In this document: positions 8,489 through 19,375 of the stretch, one piece after another
Layout: every line of letters starts with the position of its first letter
Numbering within the stretch: position 1 is the first letter of the stretch
Assembly (NCBI GenBank): GCA_963742305.1
Contig: CAVULN010000005.1
Span: 5,249 to 69,248 of the forward strand
Reading direction: 5' to 3'
Source of the DNA: Roseiarcus sp963742305
GTDB lineage: Bacteria > Pseudomonadota > Alphaproteobacteria > Rhizobiales > Beijerinckiaceae
DNA length: 64,000 bases
Position numbers and translations under genes: made by a program
The notes under the pieces: generated by a model
Told to the model about the DNA's origin: nothing
Seen by the model: only the letters and a program-made list of their open reading frames with translations
Database searches by the model: none

Positions 8489-9586
8489 GTGAGCAGCGGA
8501 AGAACTGAAACCGCGCAGGAGGACATCCTCGCCGGCCGCATGAGGGCGGGCGATTGGATCTTCCGGCTCGGCTCGGCGGTTTTCGTGGCGGTGGCGGCGC
8601 TGCAGATTTGCAGCGCTTTGGGCTGGATCTCCATCCGCTTCGGCAATTGGCGGCCGACGATGTTCGCGTTCCTGCTATGGGGCGTGGCGCTCGGGGTCAG
8701 CCAGGTGCTCAAGTATGGGGAGGGCGGCAAGCAGACCCTTTTCGTGCTGCCAGCGCTGCTGTTTACCGCGGCAATGGTGATCTTTCCCACCGTTTTCGGC
8801 CTCTACATCGCCTTTACCGACTGGAATCTGAACGCGGAGTCCGGTCACCATTTCAATGGCCTCGACAATCTGCGCACGCTTTGGGGCGACGCATACTTCT
8901 GGAACGCCCTAGGCAACATGGTCTTCTATGTCGCGACCGTCATTGTCCAGTATGCGATCGCTTTCGGGCTCGCGCTGCTCTTGAACGCGGACATCCGCGC
9001 CCGCAAGTTCTTTCGCGTCGCATTTCTTCTGCCCTTTATGTTGAGCCCGGTCGCCGTCAGCTGGATGGTCGGCAAGTCTCTCATGGAGACCCGTTTCGGG
9101 CCGATCGCGAATTTCGCACGGTTTCTCGGCTGGGAGAATCCCGCTTTCTTCACCGATCCCTGGATCGCCCGCACGACCATCATCGCGATGGACGCGTGGA
9201 TGTGGATCCCGTTCATGGTGATTCTGCTTCTCGCGGGCCTTCAGGCGCTGCCTGTCGACGTGAAGGAAGCGGCCAAAGTCGATGGGGCCAGCGCTTGGCA
9301 GACGTTCTGGGAGATCACCTTCCCGCTCATGCTGCCGGTCAGCCTGACGGCGATCATCCTGCGGACAATCTTCGAGCTCAAGCTCGCCGACATCGTCATC
9401 AACGTCACCGGCGGCGGCCCGGGCGGCGCAACCGACACCATATCGAGCTTCGTCTATCGAGAGTATCGGGACCGCTCGAACGTGGGCTACGCCACGATGG
9501 TGGCGGAGGTCTACCTCGTCATCATCATCATATTCATCATGCTGCTGTTGAAGGCGACCAGCCGCTACGTGCGGAAGATGACCTGA
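8489..9586 (+). CDS. ABC sugar permease, first CUT1 subunit (MalF-like)
   Basis: A 365-residue inner-membrane permease. After an N-terminal part with two extra hydrophobic segments (about residues 25-75) comes the usual six-helix core and the EAA loop, EAAKVDGASAWQTFWEITFP (about 257-276), which docks on the ATPase. The extra N-terminal spans are MalF-like. Start is GTG at 8489; an ATG at 8539 (MRAGDW) is an alternative. It is followed by the second permease gene. The operon has no gene for an ATP-binding subunit, so the complex must borrow one encoded elsewhere. Confidence 0.87.
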   Translation: MSSGRTETAQEDILAGRMRAGDWIFRLGSAVFVAVAALQICSALGWISIRFGNWRPTMFAFLLWGVALGVSQVLKYGEGGKQTLFVLPALLFTAAMVIFPTVFGLYIAFTDWNLNAESGHHFNGLDNLRTLWGDAYFWNALGNMVFYVATVIVQYAIAFGLALLLNADIRARKFFRVAFLLPFMLSPVAVSWMVGKSLMETRFGPIANFARFLGWENPAFFTDPWIARTTIIAMDAWMWIPFMVILLLAGLQALPVDVKEAAKVDGASAWQTFWEITFPLMLPVSLTAIILRTIFELKLADIVINVTGGGPGGATDTISSFVYREYRDRSNVGYATMVAEVYLVIIIIFIMLLLKATSRYVRKMT

Positions 9587-9625
9587 CGGCGAGAGACAGG
9601 AGAGTCGGCGCGTCATGGAGAAAGA

Positions 9626-10567
9626 GTGGTGACGACCGCGATCGCAAATCCCCGGACGGACGATCGCGTGGTTGAGGCCGGGTCGCTCGCATCATGGGTT
9701 GCGCGCTTTGGCGGCAAGACGCTCGTCTATTCACTCCTGATCCTCTGGACCGTTATTGCTCTTTTTCCGATCTATTGGACCTTGTCGACCTCGTTGAAAC
9801 TGGGAAGAGACGTCACCCAAGGGCATCTCATTCCGTGGGTCGACTTCATGCCAAGCTGGCGGGGGTGGCAGTCGCTCGGATTTTCGCCCGACACGATCTT
9901 CACGACCTCGAACGTGCGCGACGAATTCGTCAAGAAGTTCGTCAACAGCGTCATCTGCTCGATCGGCGCGTCCGCCCTGGCGGTGATGATCGGCTCGCTC
10001 GCCGCGTACGGGTTGAGCCGGTTCGACTACAGGTTCGGGCCCTGGAGAAACAAGGACATCCTGTTCTTCTTCGTCTCCCAGCTCATCATTCCGCCCGTGG
10101 TGCTCGCCCTGCCGTTCCTCGTTCTCTACAAGGAGCTTGCGCTGCTCGATACGCGGGTGGGCCTGATCCTTGTCTACACGCTCATGGTTCTGCCGATCGT
10201 GGTGTGGGTGATGCGCGACCAGTTCGACACCATCCCGCCGGAAATGGAGCAGGCCGCAATGGTCGACGGCTGCTCGATTTGGGGCGCGTTCATTCGCATC
10301 ATTTTGCCGATGGCGCTGCCGGGAATGGTGGCGGCCTTCATCCTTTCGCTCGTTTTATCCTGGAACGAGTATTTCTTCGCATCGCTGCTCACCGGCGTCG
10401 ACGCGCAAACCCTGCCGGTCATGGTGGCGAGCCAGACGGGCTCGCAGGGAATCAACTGGTGGACGATCGGCGCTCTCGCCACGGCGGCGATCACTCCGCT
10501 GCTGCTCGTCGGCATTTTCCTCGAGCGCTATATCGTCATGGGTCTCACCGCCGGGGCTGGAAAGTAG
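9626..10567 (+). CDS. ABC sugar permease, second CUT1 subunit (MalG-like)
   Basis: A 313-residue six-span permease of the MalG type with the EAA loop EQAAMVDGCSIWGAFIRI (about residues 209-226) and a long periplasmic loop after the first helix. Start is GTG at 9626, preceded by GGAGAAAG, which fits a ribosome site better than any ATG nearby. It forms the heteromeric channel with the preceding permease. The kinase gene follows after 138 bases without a gene. Confidence 0.87.
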   Translation: MVTTAIANPRTDDRVVEAGSLASWVARFGGKTLVYSLLILWTVIALFPIYWTLSTSLKLGRDVTQGHLIPWVDFMPSWRGWQSLGFSPDTIFTTSNVRDEFVKKFVNSVICSIGASALAVMIGSLAAYGLSRFDYRFGPWRNKDILFFFVSQLIIPPVVLALPFLVLYKELALLDTRVGLILVYTLMVLPIVVWVMRDQFDTIPPEMEQAAMVDGCSIWGAFIRIILPMALPGMVAAFILSLVLSWNEYFFASLLTGVDAQTLPVMVASQTGSQGINWWTIGALATAAITPLLLVGIFLERYIVMGLTAGAGK

Positions 10568-10705
10568 ACGTTATGGGTCTCGCCGGAGCCTCCCCGAACG
10601 GTTGACGCATGGCTTTCGCCTTCGAGCGCGCTTCGTTACGACCATCGCCTGCGCCGGCCGCGTTTCGCCCGGCGCGGCGACGGCAAGCCTTGAGGGACAG
10701 CCGAC

Positions 10706-11668
10706 ATGACTGAGATGAACGAGCCGCGCATTGCGGTCATCGGAAGCAACATGGTCGACCTCATCACTTATGTGAATCGCATGCCCGCCAAGGGGGAGAC
10801 GGTCGAAGCTCCGAGCTTTGAAATGGGCCATGGCGGCAAGGGCGCAAACCAGGCCGTCGCAGCGGCGAAGCTCGGGGCGGCAGTCGTCATGGTCACCGCG
10901 GTAGGCGACGACATGTTCGCCGATTCGACCGTCAAGAATCTCGACAGTCTCGGGATTGACACGCGCTACGTCAGACGCGTTCCGGGCAAATCCAGCGGCG
11001 TCGCGCCGATCCTGGTCGACACGGCCGGCGAGAACTCGATTCTTATCGTCAAAGGCGCCAACGCCGACCTTTCGCCTGCCGACGTGGATCGAGCCGCGGA
11101 CGTCTTGAAGACCTGCGATCTCATCCTGCTGCAGCTCGAAGTTCCGCTGGAGACCGTTTACGCGGCCATCGCTTTCGGCAAGCGTCACAGCGTAAGGACG
11201 GTCCTCAACCCGGCCCCCGCAGCCGCGGATCTCGCCCTCGACAAGATTCGCGACGTCACCTTCTTCATCCCGAACGAATCGGAACTTGCGATCCTGACCG
11301 GCATGCCGGTCGACACGGACGCCGGCATCGCTGCGGCCGCACAGCGCCTGCTCGAGAAGGGCGTCGAGACGGTCATCGTCACGTTGGGGTCGCGCGGTGC
11401 GCTCCTCGTCACGGCGGCAGGGTCGCGGAGAGTTGACCCGGTCGCCGTGAAAGCCGTCGATACGACTGGAGCCGGCGACGCCTTCGTCGGGAGTTTCGCC
11501 CGGTTTCTGGCCGGCGGCTTGCCGCTTGAAGCATCGCTCAGGCAGGCCGTGCGCTACGCGGCGGACTCCGTCACCCGGCGTGGAACTCAAAGAGCCTACG
11601 CGACCGCCGATCAATTCAGGGCGTTCTGCGAGGCCGTCGAACGAGCCGGCGCCGCGGGCTCCCGGTAG
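10706..11668 (+). CDS. rbsK: ribokinase / PfkB family carbohydrate kinase
   Basis: A 320-residue PfkB-family kinase. The ribokinase landmarks are present: the N-terminal substrate region VIGSNMVDLI, the GGKGANQA motif (about residue 42), and the C-terminal anion-hole and catalytic-base motif DTTGAGDAF (about 252-260) whose Asp activates the sugar hydroxyl. GGKGANQA and the overall length favour ribokinase over fructokinase or tagatose kinase, but specificity is not certain. It would phosphorylate the sugar imported by the upstream transporter or by the CUT2 system on the other strand. Start ATG at 10706 follows GAGGGACAG. It converges with the lacI gene. Confidence 0.85.
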   Translation: MTEMNEPRIAVIGSNMVDLITYVNRMPAKGETVEAPSFEMGHGGKGANQAVAAAKLGAAVVMVTAVGDDMFADSTVKNLDSLGIDTRYVRRVPGKSSGVAPILVDTAGENSILIVKGANADLSPADVDRAADVLKTCDLILLQLEVPLETVYAAIAFGKRHSVRTVLNPAPAAADLALDKIRDVTFFIPNESELAILTGMPVDTDAGIAAAAQRLLEKGVETVIVTLGSRGALLVTAAGSRRVDPVAVKAVDTTGAGDAFVGSFARFLAGGLPLEASLRQAVRYAADSVTRRGTQRAYATADQFRAFCEAVERAGAAGSR

Positions 11669-11735
11669 CGCCGGTCGAATCTAGCGGGTTGACGCGCTCT
11701 GCTTGTTCGATCAACAGCGAGCGTGCTTTCCTGCC

Positions 11736-12794
11736 TCATCGCGCGCGCCGCTTAGAGGGCGCGCCGAGCTGGGTGGCCGTGGTCTGTCTTTCAACGAGTT
11801 TGCTCGCTACTGTCCTGACCACTTTTCCCTTTGGCCCGTCGGCAGAGATCATTGTATTCAGCACCGCCACCGCTTCGGCCACCATGGTGTCGGAGTCTTG
11901 AACGACAGTCGTCAGGCTGTACGCGCCCCAGGAGGCTTGCGGAATGTCGTCGAAACCCGCGACCAGCACGTCTTGGGGAACCCGGAGCTTAAGGCGACCC
12001 CTCAGCGCGTCGATGGCTCCGATCGCCATGAGGTCGTTTGCGCAAAAGATCGCGTCGGGCTTTCCTGCCGCGCAAAGCGCCTCGGCTGCAGCAAGCCCGC
12101 CTTCGTAAGTGAACCCCCCGGTGGCAAAGCGGACTTTCGAAACCCCCAGCGCACGCAGGCGTTCCTCGTATCCGCGGCGCCGCTCAAAGCTTGCGTGACT
12201 GTCATCGGACCCGCCAATGAATGCGAAGGACCTGGCGCCCCGCTTGACGAAAAGATCAGCGACCGCAACCGCTCCGCCGATGCTGTCGGCACAAATCGCG
12301 CTAATCCATCCGCTCTTCACCGGGGTATTGAAGGCGACGGTGGGAACCCGGATGTCGGCGAGCGCGCGCGCGGCGGCTCTCGACAGAACCGGCAGGGCGC
12401 TGACTATGGCGTCGACCCGATAGCGCGCGATTCTAGGTATGGCGCCGTCGAGCGCATGACTGTCCTCGACATGAACGAGCAGGACCTGATGACCGGTCTC
12501 CTGCAAGCAGGCGGTAATTTTTACAAGCGCTGACGCATAGAACGGGTTGGCCGCATCGCTGATGGCGATCGCGACGAGGCGCGAGCGGTGATTGAACAGG
12601 ATTCGGGGCAGGAAGTTCGGGCGATAGCCAAGCTTCTTCGCAGCTTCGAACACCTTCCGGCTCGTTTCCTCGGAAATGCTCGTCCCTTCCGAGAAGGCGC
12701 GAGACACGGCCGATTGCGAGACGCCCGCGAGCTGCGCGACGTCCGTCGAAGAGGCGTACCTCCGATTGGTTTTCCTGAATCGAGCGGCGGTCAT
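11736..12794 (-). CDS. LacI family transcriptional regulator
   Basis: A 352-residue repressor. The N-terminal helix-turn-helix STDVAQLAGVSQSAVSRAFS with the hinge YRPNFLPRILF is textbook LacI, followed by a periplasmic-binding-protein-like effector domain. Start is the ATG at 12794 (MTAARFRKTNRR); the open frame extends far upstream through the permease gene, and that part is a shadow. It is the last gene of the CUT2 operon, 80 bases after the permease stop, and probably responds to the imported sugar. The 14-bp palindrome between the operon and the polyol dehydrogenase is its likely operator. The Ala/Arg tail is not conserved in the family. Confidence 0.88.
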   Translation of the reverse strand: MTAARFRKTNRRYASSTDVAQLAGVSQSAVSRAFSEGTSISEETSRKVFEAAKKLGYRPNFLPRILFNHRSRLVAIAISDAANPFYASALVKITACLQETGHQVLLVHVEDSHALDGAIPRIARYRVDAIVSALPVLSRAAARALADIRVPTVAFNTPVKSGWISAICADSIGGAVAVADLFVKRGARSFAFIGGSDDSHASFERRRGYEERLRALGVSKVRFATGGFTYEGGLAAAEALCAAGKPDAIFCANDLMAIGAIDALRGRLKLRVPQDVLVAGFDDIPQASWGAYSLTTVVQDSDTMVAEAVAVLNTMISADGPKGKVVRTVASKLVERQTTATQLGAPSKRRAR

Positions 12795-12874
12795 GCTGGC
12801 TTTTTTTGATAGGGCCGTTGATGCTGGATCTTCCGGTCGCCTCCCTTGTGGAGATTCAAGTCTGCTGTGTCCCC

Positions 12875-13839
12875 TCATTTGACGATTGGTATTTTTGAAC
12901 GGTCGATGGTGACCGCGACGGCGGCGATAAGAACGGCGCCGAAGACGATGTTCTGGGCGAAGATGTCGACGCCAAGGAATGTCATGCCAATCCGGACCAC
13001 CGAGATAATTAGAGAGCCGATCAGGGTTCGCCATATGCTCCCAACGCCCCCGGTGATCGCGGTCCCCCCGACAACGACAGCGGCGATCGCCGGGAGAAGC
13101 AGTTCGGCAGCGAGAGTTGGCGAGCCGCTTGCGAGCCGTCCCGCGAGGACAACTCCGGCCAGCGCCGCTAAGGATGAGGAGAGGACGTAAGCCATGACCT
13201 TTTGCCGCTCGACCTTGACTCCGGACGCGTAGGCCGCCGGTTCTCCGGCGCCGATCGCGGCGCTGTACCGACCAAAGCGAGTGTGCTGCTGGAGAATGTG
13301 AACGAAAATCATCACGACGAGCGCGACGACGATCACGCTGGGAACGCCAAACAGGCTGCCGGTGATCCAAGTTTGATAGTTGCGTTCGTTTGCCCCGAGC
13401 GTGATCGAGCGCTCGTGGGAGACAACCAGCGCCGCGCTGTACAGGACGCCGCCCATCGCGAGAGTGGCGATGAACGAGGGAATTCTCAACTTGACGTGAG
13501 CAAGGCCGGAGAGGAACCCGGCGAACGCGCCAACGCCGACGGCCAGAACGAAGGAGCCGTAGCCCAGCCTGGCCACTGTCAAGGCGACAATGACGCTGGC
13601 GAGCGAGGCCATCGACTGGATCGAAAGATCGATTCCTCCGAGCATGATGGAAAAGGCGACGCCGCTCGCCAGAATAAACAAAACGACGGTGTCGCCGGCA
13701 AGCTGCAGCAACGTCTCCGGCTCGAGAAAGCTCGGCTGCGCGGCCCCGACGACGAGCACGAGAAGAACGAGCGTGGCCAGCGGGGCCCATTGGCGCGAGC
13801 CGTCGAACCGAAGTTGCGAGACCACGCTTGCCACGCCGC

Positions 13840-13843
<4 letters not shown>
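12875..13843 (-). CDS. CUT2 ABC sugar permease (RbsC-like), distal copy
   Basis: A 322-residue, very hydrophobic permease of the BPD_transp_2 / RbsC family with 8-10 spans. It carries the family segments GGIDLSIQSMASLASV (about residue 70) and the late VVVGGTAITGGVGS loop, which contacts the ATPase in place of the EAA loop. The start overlaps the stop of the ATPase gene by 4 bases (ATGA), so translation is coupled. A second, different permease gene lies on the other side of the ATPase, giving a heterodimeric channel like those of rhamnose (RhaPQ) and autoinducer-2 (LsrCD) importers. Confidence 0.88.
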
Positions 13844-15362
<1,519 letters not shown>

Positions 15363-15366
<4 letters not shown>

Positions 15367-16364
15367 TTGACCAGCCGCGCGCGCTTGCGATCGATCGACA
15401 GACCGACCGCAGCGATGATCAAAAGCCCCTGCACGCCGATTTGAACGTCGGACGGAACGCCCATGAGCACCATGCCGTTCGCAAGCACGACGACGATCAG
15501 GGCGCCGACAAGGGTTTGCAAAACGCCGCCCTCGCCGCCAGACAGCGAGGTGCCTCCCACGACGACGGCGGTGATGGTGGTAAACAGCCACCCGTTTCCG
15601 ATCTGGGCGTTGCCGAGCCCGAGCTGAGCGGCGGCAAGCACGCCCCCAATTGCGTAAAAGACGCCGGCCAGGGTGAAGGTCGCGATGCGCACGCGATTTA
15701 CCGCGATGCCGGAGAAGACAGCGAGTTCCTCGCCGCCCCCGAGAGCATAAATGTGGCGGCCGAGCCGTGTATGATCCTGGATGACGAGCGCCACGCCCAG
15801 GCATCCGAGCGCCAGCCAGACCCCGAGCGGAAAGCCAAAAAAACGCTCGATCGCCAAGGCGCGAATCCAGGGATCGTTGATCCTGATCGCCATGCCGCCG
15901 AGCAAGGCGTTCGCTGCTCCAACGCCCATGAACCAGACGCCGAGCGTTGCCATGAACGAGGGAACCTTGAGCGTGACATGGACGAGGCCGCTCAAAAAGC
16001 CGACCCCCGCTCCAAGAATGACGACGGCTGGAATGGCGAGCATTCCGAAATCGTTGGCGTTGCCTCCATTGAGCACCAGCATTGACAGGATGACGGCCGC
16101 CAGCGTCAGAACGCCCTCGACCGAAAGGTCGACCGAGCCCATGAGCACGACGAACGTTTCGCCGAGGCCGAGCACAAGCGGAATCATCGCCGCCTGGCTG
16201 ACGCGCACGAGATTGCCAAAGGTCAGGAAGTTCGGATTGAAGCCAGTTATGACGCCGCAGAGCGCGATGAGGACCGCGAGCGGCGCCCAGGCCGCGAACC
16301 GCCGCCGGGACACGGTCCGACGGCGTCGCGGAGAAGTCTCAGAAATTGTCGAGACCGCGCTCAT
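15363..16364 (-). CDS. CUT2 ABC sugar permease (RbsC-like), proximal copy
   Basis: A 333-residue RbsC-like permease, clearly diverged from its partner permease gene. It contains GSVDLSVEGVLTLAAV (about 75-90), the VPSFMATLG helix and the late VVVGGTSLSGGEGG loop. A short Arg-rich N terminus (SPRRRRTVSRRR) precedes the first span and probably sits in the cytoplasm. It is translated just ahead of the ATPase gene with a 4-base overlap. The 228 bases between it and the binding-protein stop contain no gene. Confidence 0.88.
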
Positions 16365-16592
16365 GTCGCTTCCGTCGAACCAAGTACCCGCCGCGCGATC
16401 GAGAACCGCTCAAGCGCGCGGCGCACGCGCGGCAAGACAAAGTCTTGCCGCGCTTCGGCCCCCAGACGCGTTGACAAGAATCGGCAGGTCCGCCTGCCTC
16501 TTCTTCTTGCTGGCCCGCCGCCGACCTTGCTGGCCAAGCCGGAATGGAGCGCCAGGATGGGGCCGCGCGCCGCCTGTCGCTTCCGGTGGCTG

Positions 16593-17690
16593 CTAGTTGT
16601 ATTGAATTTGTCCGCTCACCCGGCCCCAGATATCGTTCCAATCCATTTTGGGTTCCGATTTGATGTTGGTGTCGTAGAAGTTCTGCGCGTTGTCAGACGT
16701 GATGATGACGCCCTTGCCGTAGAATTCCCGGTGATCCTTTGGCTCCTTCGACGGATCGAATGCGCCGGTCTTGGCGTGGTAACCGATCGACAGGCCCATC
16801 CCGCCCTGCCAGTACGGATCCCATGCGACGGTGCCGACCATCTCGCCCTTGAGGATCGCCTCAACCGCGAGCTTGATGCCGTCGATGCCGGTCACCGGCA
16901 CCTTGCCGGCGCGGCCGTCGGCGCGCAAAGCTTCGACCGCAGCGAGCGCCATGTCGTCGTTCGCGGCCCAGATGCCGCCGATCTTGTCGCCGAACTGGGT
17001 AAGCCAGGCATTGGTTTTCTCAAGCGCCACGGTCGCCTGCCAGTTGGCGACCTGCAGGTCGAGGAGCTTCACGTCCGGGTGCTCTTTGAGCGCCTGCTCG
17101 AGCCCCGCCTTGCGCTCGATCGCCGGGACGTTGGATTCAATTCCTCCCAGCGCCACGATGCCGCCCTTGCCGCCCATCGCCTTGATGAGCGTCTCCGCCA
17201 TCGCCTTGCCATAGGGCACGCCGCTAAAGGAGATATGCGCGACGTAGTTCGGATTGAAATCCCACGGATGCAAATCCTTGGGCTTGTTCCACTGGGTCAC
17301 GACATAGGCGCCCGCCGCCTTGCAGGCCTCGACGATCGGGCGAGCGTCCGGGCTGTCGTTTGGATCGACGTTGATGACGCAATTGCCGCCGGTTTTGGCG
17401 AGGATCGCCTTGATGTCGGCGATGCCCTTTTCGCTGTTCCCTTCGGTGACGAGGGTGACGTAATCCGCGCCGACCGACTTGGCGAAAGCCGCGCCACCCT
17501 TGTTCCAGGTCGCGTGATAGGGATTGGAGAGCGATCGGATGGAGTTGACGACAGTCGGTTTGTCGGCGGCGAACGCGCGCCGGGGAAGGATTGCGGGGAG
17601 GGCGAAAGCCGCGCCGCCGGCGGCGGCGCCGGTCAGCAACTGTCGGCGGTCGACAGCGCGCCAGGCAATGTTACCGAAGTCTTTGGCCAT
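16593..17690 (-). CDS. periplasmic sugar-binding protein, CUT2 (RbsB-like), Tat-exported
   Basis: A 365-residue binding protein with a Tat-type signal (DRRQLLTGAAAGGAAFALPA, cleavage near AFA) and a Peripla_BP_4 body: NPYHATWNKGGAAFAKSVGA at the first ligand strand, GNSEKGIADI, and the late GIDGIKLAVEAILKGEMVGT motif common to ribose/galactose-type binders. Start is the ATG at 17690 with GGAACG upstream; the longer open frame adds only a non-conserved leader. It heads the operon and is divergent from the polyol dehydrogenase. A Tat signal on a CUT2 binder is uncommon and suggests the protein is folded before export. Ligand unknown. Confidence 0.88.
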   Translation of the reverse strand: MAKDFGNIAWRAVDRRQLLTGAAAGGAAFALPAILPRRAFAADKPTVVNSIRSLSNPYHATWNKGGAAFAKSVGADYVTLVTEGNSEKGIADIKAILAKTGGNCVINVDPNDSPDARPIVEACKAAGAYVVTQWNKPKDLHPWDFNPNYVAHISFSGVPYGKAMAETLIKAMGGKGGIVALGGIESNVPAIERKAGLEQALKEHPDVKLLDLQVANWQATVALEKTNAWLTQFGDKIGGIWAANDDMALAAVEALRADGRAGKVPVTGIDGIKLAVEAILKGEMVGTVAWDPYWQGGMGLSIGYHAKTGAFDPSKEPKDHREFYGKGVIITSDNAQNFYDTNIKSEPKMDWNDIWGRVSGQIQYN

Positions 17691-17808
17691 GGAACGTTCC
17701 TCCAGATGTCGTAGGGCAATTCTGCCGTTGGACGCGCCCTTGCTTGCTCGTCTTTTGTTGGGCCCGGTACAGGCGCTCGCCGGCTGGTTGACGCGCCGCG
17801 CCCGTCCA

Positions 17809-17822
17809 TGCATAGCTATGCA
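17809..17822. promoter_or_regulatory. 14-bp perfect palindrome, candidate LacI-family operator
   Basis: TGCATAGCTATGCA is a perfect palindrome in the 181-base divergent region between the CUT2 operon and the polyol dehydrogenase. It is 50 bases before the dehydrogenase start. LacI-family operators are even palindromes of this size, and the only LacI-type gene in the window ends the CUT2 operon. Assignment is inference. Confidence 0.5.
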
Positions 17823-17871
17823 CGAGCGTTGAGGTCTGTCAATTGGGACGCCGCACCCGCGGAGACGAGCC

Positions 17872-18639
17872 ATGAAACTCGGGGGGAAAAAGGCTCTCAT
17901 CACTGGGGGCGCGCGCGGCATTGGGCTCGCGATTGGCGAGCGCTACGCGCGCGAAGGCGCCTGCGTGATTCTGGCCGACCGGCTGCTCGAGCAGGCGGAT
18001 GAGGCCGCCAAGCGAATCGGCTCGGCGGCCTCGGCTGTGGCGGTCGACGTTAGGCGCCCCGAATCGATCAAGGCGATGGCGAAAGCGATCGCGGCGGACG
18101 GCGCGCCGGATATTCTCGTCAACGCCGCGGCCGTCTTCGACATGGCGCCGCTCGATGAGATCAGCGAGGACCATTTCGACAAGCAGTTCGACATCAATGT
18201 TCGCGGCTTGCTGTTCGTGACGCAGGCGGTATCGCAGCTCATGGTCGCCGCCGGCAAGGGAGGCAAGATCATCAATTTTTCGAGCCAGGCGGGTCGGCGA
18301 GGCGAAGCCCACGTCTCGGTCTATTGCGCGACCAAGGCGGCGGTCATCAGCCTCACGCAGAGCTTCGCCCTCGAACTGATCAAGCACCGCATCAACGTGA
18401 ACGCAATCGCTCCGGGTGTCGTCGACACTCCGATGTGGGACCAGGTGGACGCCCTGTTTGCGAAATATGAACATCGCCCGATTGGCGAGAAAAAGCGCCT
18501 CGTCGGCGAAGCCGTGCCGTTCGGCCGGATGGGCGTTCCGGAAGACATTGCCGGCGCGGCGGTGTTCCTGGCGAGCGCCGACAGCGACTATATCGTGGCG
18601 CAAACGCTGAACGTCGACGGCGGCAACTGGATGAGTTGA
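17872..18639 (+). CDS. SmoS-like polyol (sorbitol/galactitol) dehydrogenase, SDR family
   Basis: A 255-residue classical SDR: cofactor motif TGGARGIG (residues about 11-18), Asp at the end of the second strand (LADR) pointing to NAD, catalytic Ser in NFSSQAGRRGE and Tyr-x-x-x-Lys in YCATK. The internal GRRGEAHVSVYCATKAAVIS and the C-terminal NVDGGNWMS are the hallmarks of the Rhodobacter/Sinorhizobium SmoS type, which oxidises D-glucitol to fructose and galactitol to tagatose. It is divergent from the CUT2 importer and probably under the same regulator, so the imported substrate is probably a hexitol or pentitol. L-iditol or arabitol activity is possible. Confidence 0.85.
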   Translation: MKLGGKKALITGGARGIGLAIGERYAREGACVILADRLLEQADEAAKRIGSAASAVAVDVRRPESIKAMAKAIAADGAPDILVNAAAVFDMAPLDEISEDHFDKQFDINVRGLLFVTQAVSQLMVAAGKGGKIINFSSQAGRRGEAHVSVYCATKAAVISLTQSFALELIKHRINVNAIAPGVVDTPMWDQVDALFAKYEHRPIGEKKRLVGEAVPFGRMGVPEDIAGAAVFLASADSDYIVAQTLNVDGGNWMS

Positions 18640-18949
18640 CGGGCAACGAAGTCGCCGCGAAAACTCTTTCGTCTTCAAGGTCAGGGCGCCGAACCTGACG
18701 CCGAGCCCGCTCTCTACCGCCGCGCCAGCCTGAGGCATTCAGAGACTCCCGCGCCACCCACCGAACAGGCGACTTGGAGACTTTGGCCCCTCAGGCGTTG
18801 GAGACCGTGCCTTTCGCGTCTCCGTGCTCCCCAACCTTCACGGCGCCATGGCACGCTCCGGAAATGTCGCATGAATGTGGCGTTCAGACTACACAATCCC
18901 AGTTATACCAATTGCTTGGTCCTGGCGGGCGACGCTCGACGAAGGGTCG
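18640..18949. other. gene-free stretch before the island remnants
   Basis: No open frame with coding character and no tRNA remnant is visible here. It separates the polyol dehydrogenase from the IS256-type leader. I looked for a copy of the tRNA-Thr 3' end as an attachment site and saw none. Confidence 0.5.
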
Positions 18950-19100
18950 TGTCCCCGGTGGTGGTGTAGCTGAGGCGGAGTAAGCCTCTGGCGAAGCGCG
19001 CTTTCTATAGCGCCGTAGCGAGCGAGCGGCTTGCGGTGGTCACCGGCAATTCGCGGGTAGGATCGGGTTGCGAGACGCCAACGCAACCGAGGAACCACCG

Positions 19101-19375
19101 ATGACCGATGAGATGATGAGCCTTCGCGCGCGTGTGGAGAAGGCCCCCGACGCCGACGTTTTGCGTGAGATGATCGGCTTCGCCGCCGAGCGGTTGATGG
19201 AGCTGGAGGTCGGCGCGCTGACCGGCGCGTCCTACGGAGCCAAGAGCCCCGACCGGCTCGCCCCGCGCAACGGCTATCGCGACCGCGACTGGGAGACGCG
19301 GGCCGGAGCGGTCGAGCTGCGCATCCCCAAGCTGCGCAAGGGCAGCTACTTCCCCGGCTTCCTCGAGCCACGGCG
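19101..19375 (+). pseudogene. IS256-family transposase, N-terminal fragment
   Basis: About 92 residues that match the start of Mutator/IS256-type transposases: MTDEMMSLRARVEKAPDADV, then FAAERLMELEVGALTGA, RNGYRDRDWETRAGAVEL and IPKLRKGSYFPGFLEPRR. The last block normally leads into the catalytic domain, but here the sequence changes to an IS5-family transposase within a few bases (near 19375). The DDE catalytic residues are lost. About 150 bases of typical leader (GAGACGCCAACGCAACCGAG and surroundings) precede the ATG, so the element's left part is kept. Confidence 0.8.

Noticed and set aside
11736..13790. A 684-residue LacI protein with long N-terminal extension
   Set aside because: The extension lies over the permease gene in another frame; the HTH begins right after the ATG at 12794.
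18640..19100. Second attachment site (copy of the tRNA-Thr 3' end)
   Set aside because: No copy of the tRNA 3' sequence was found by eye in this stretch.
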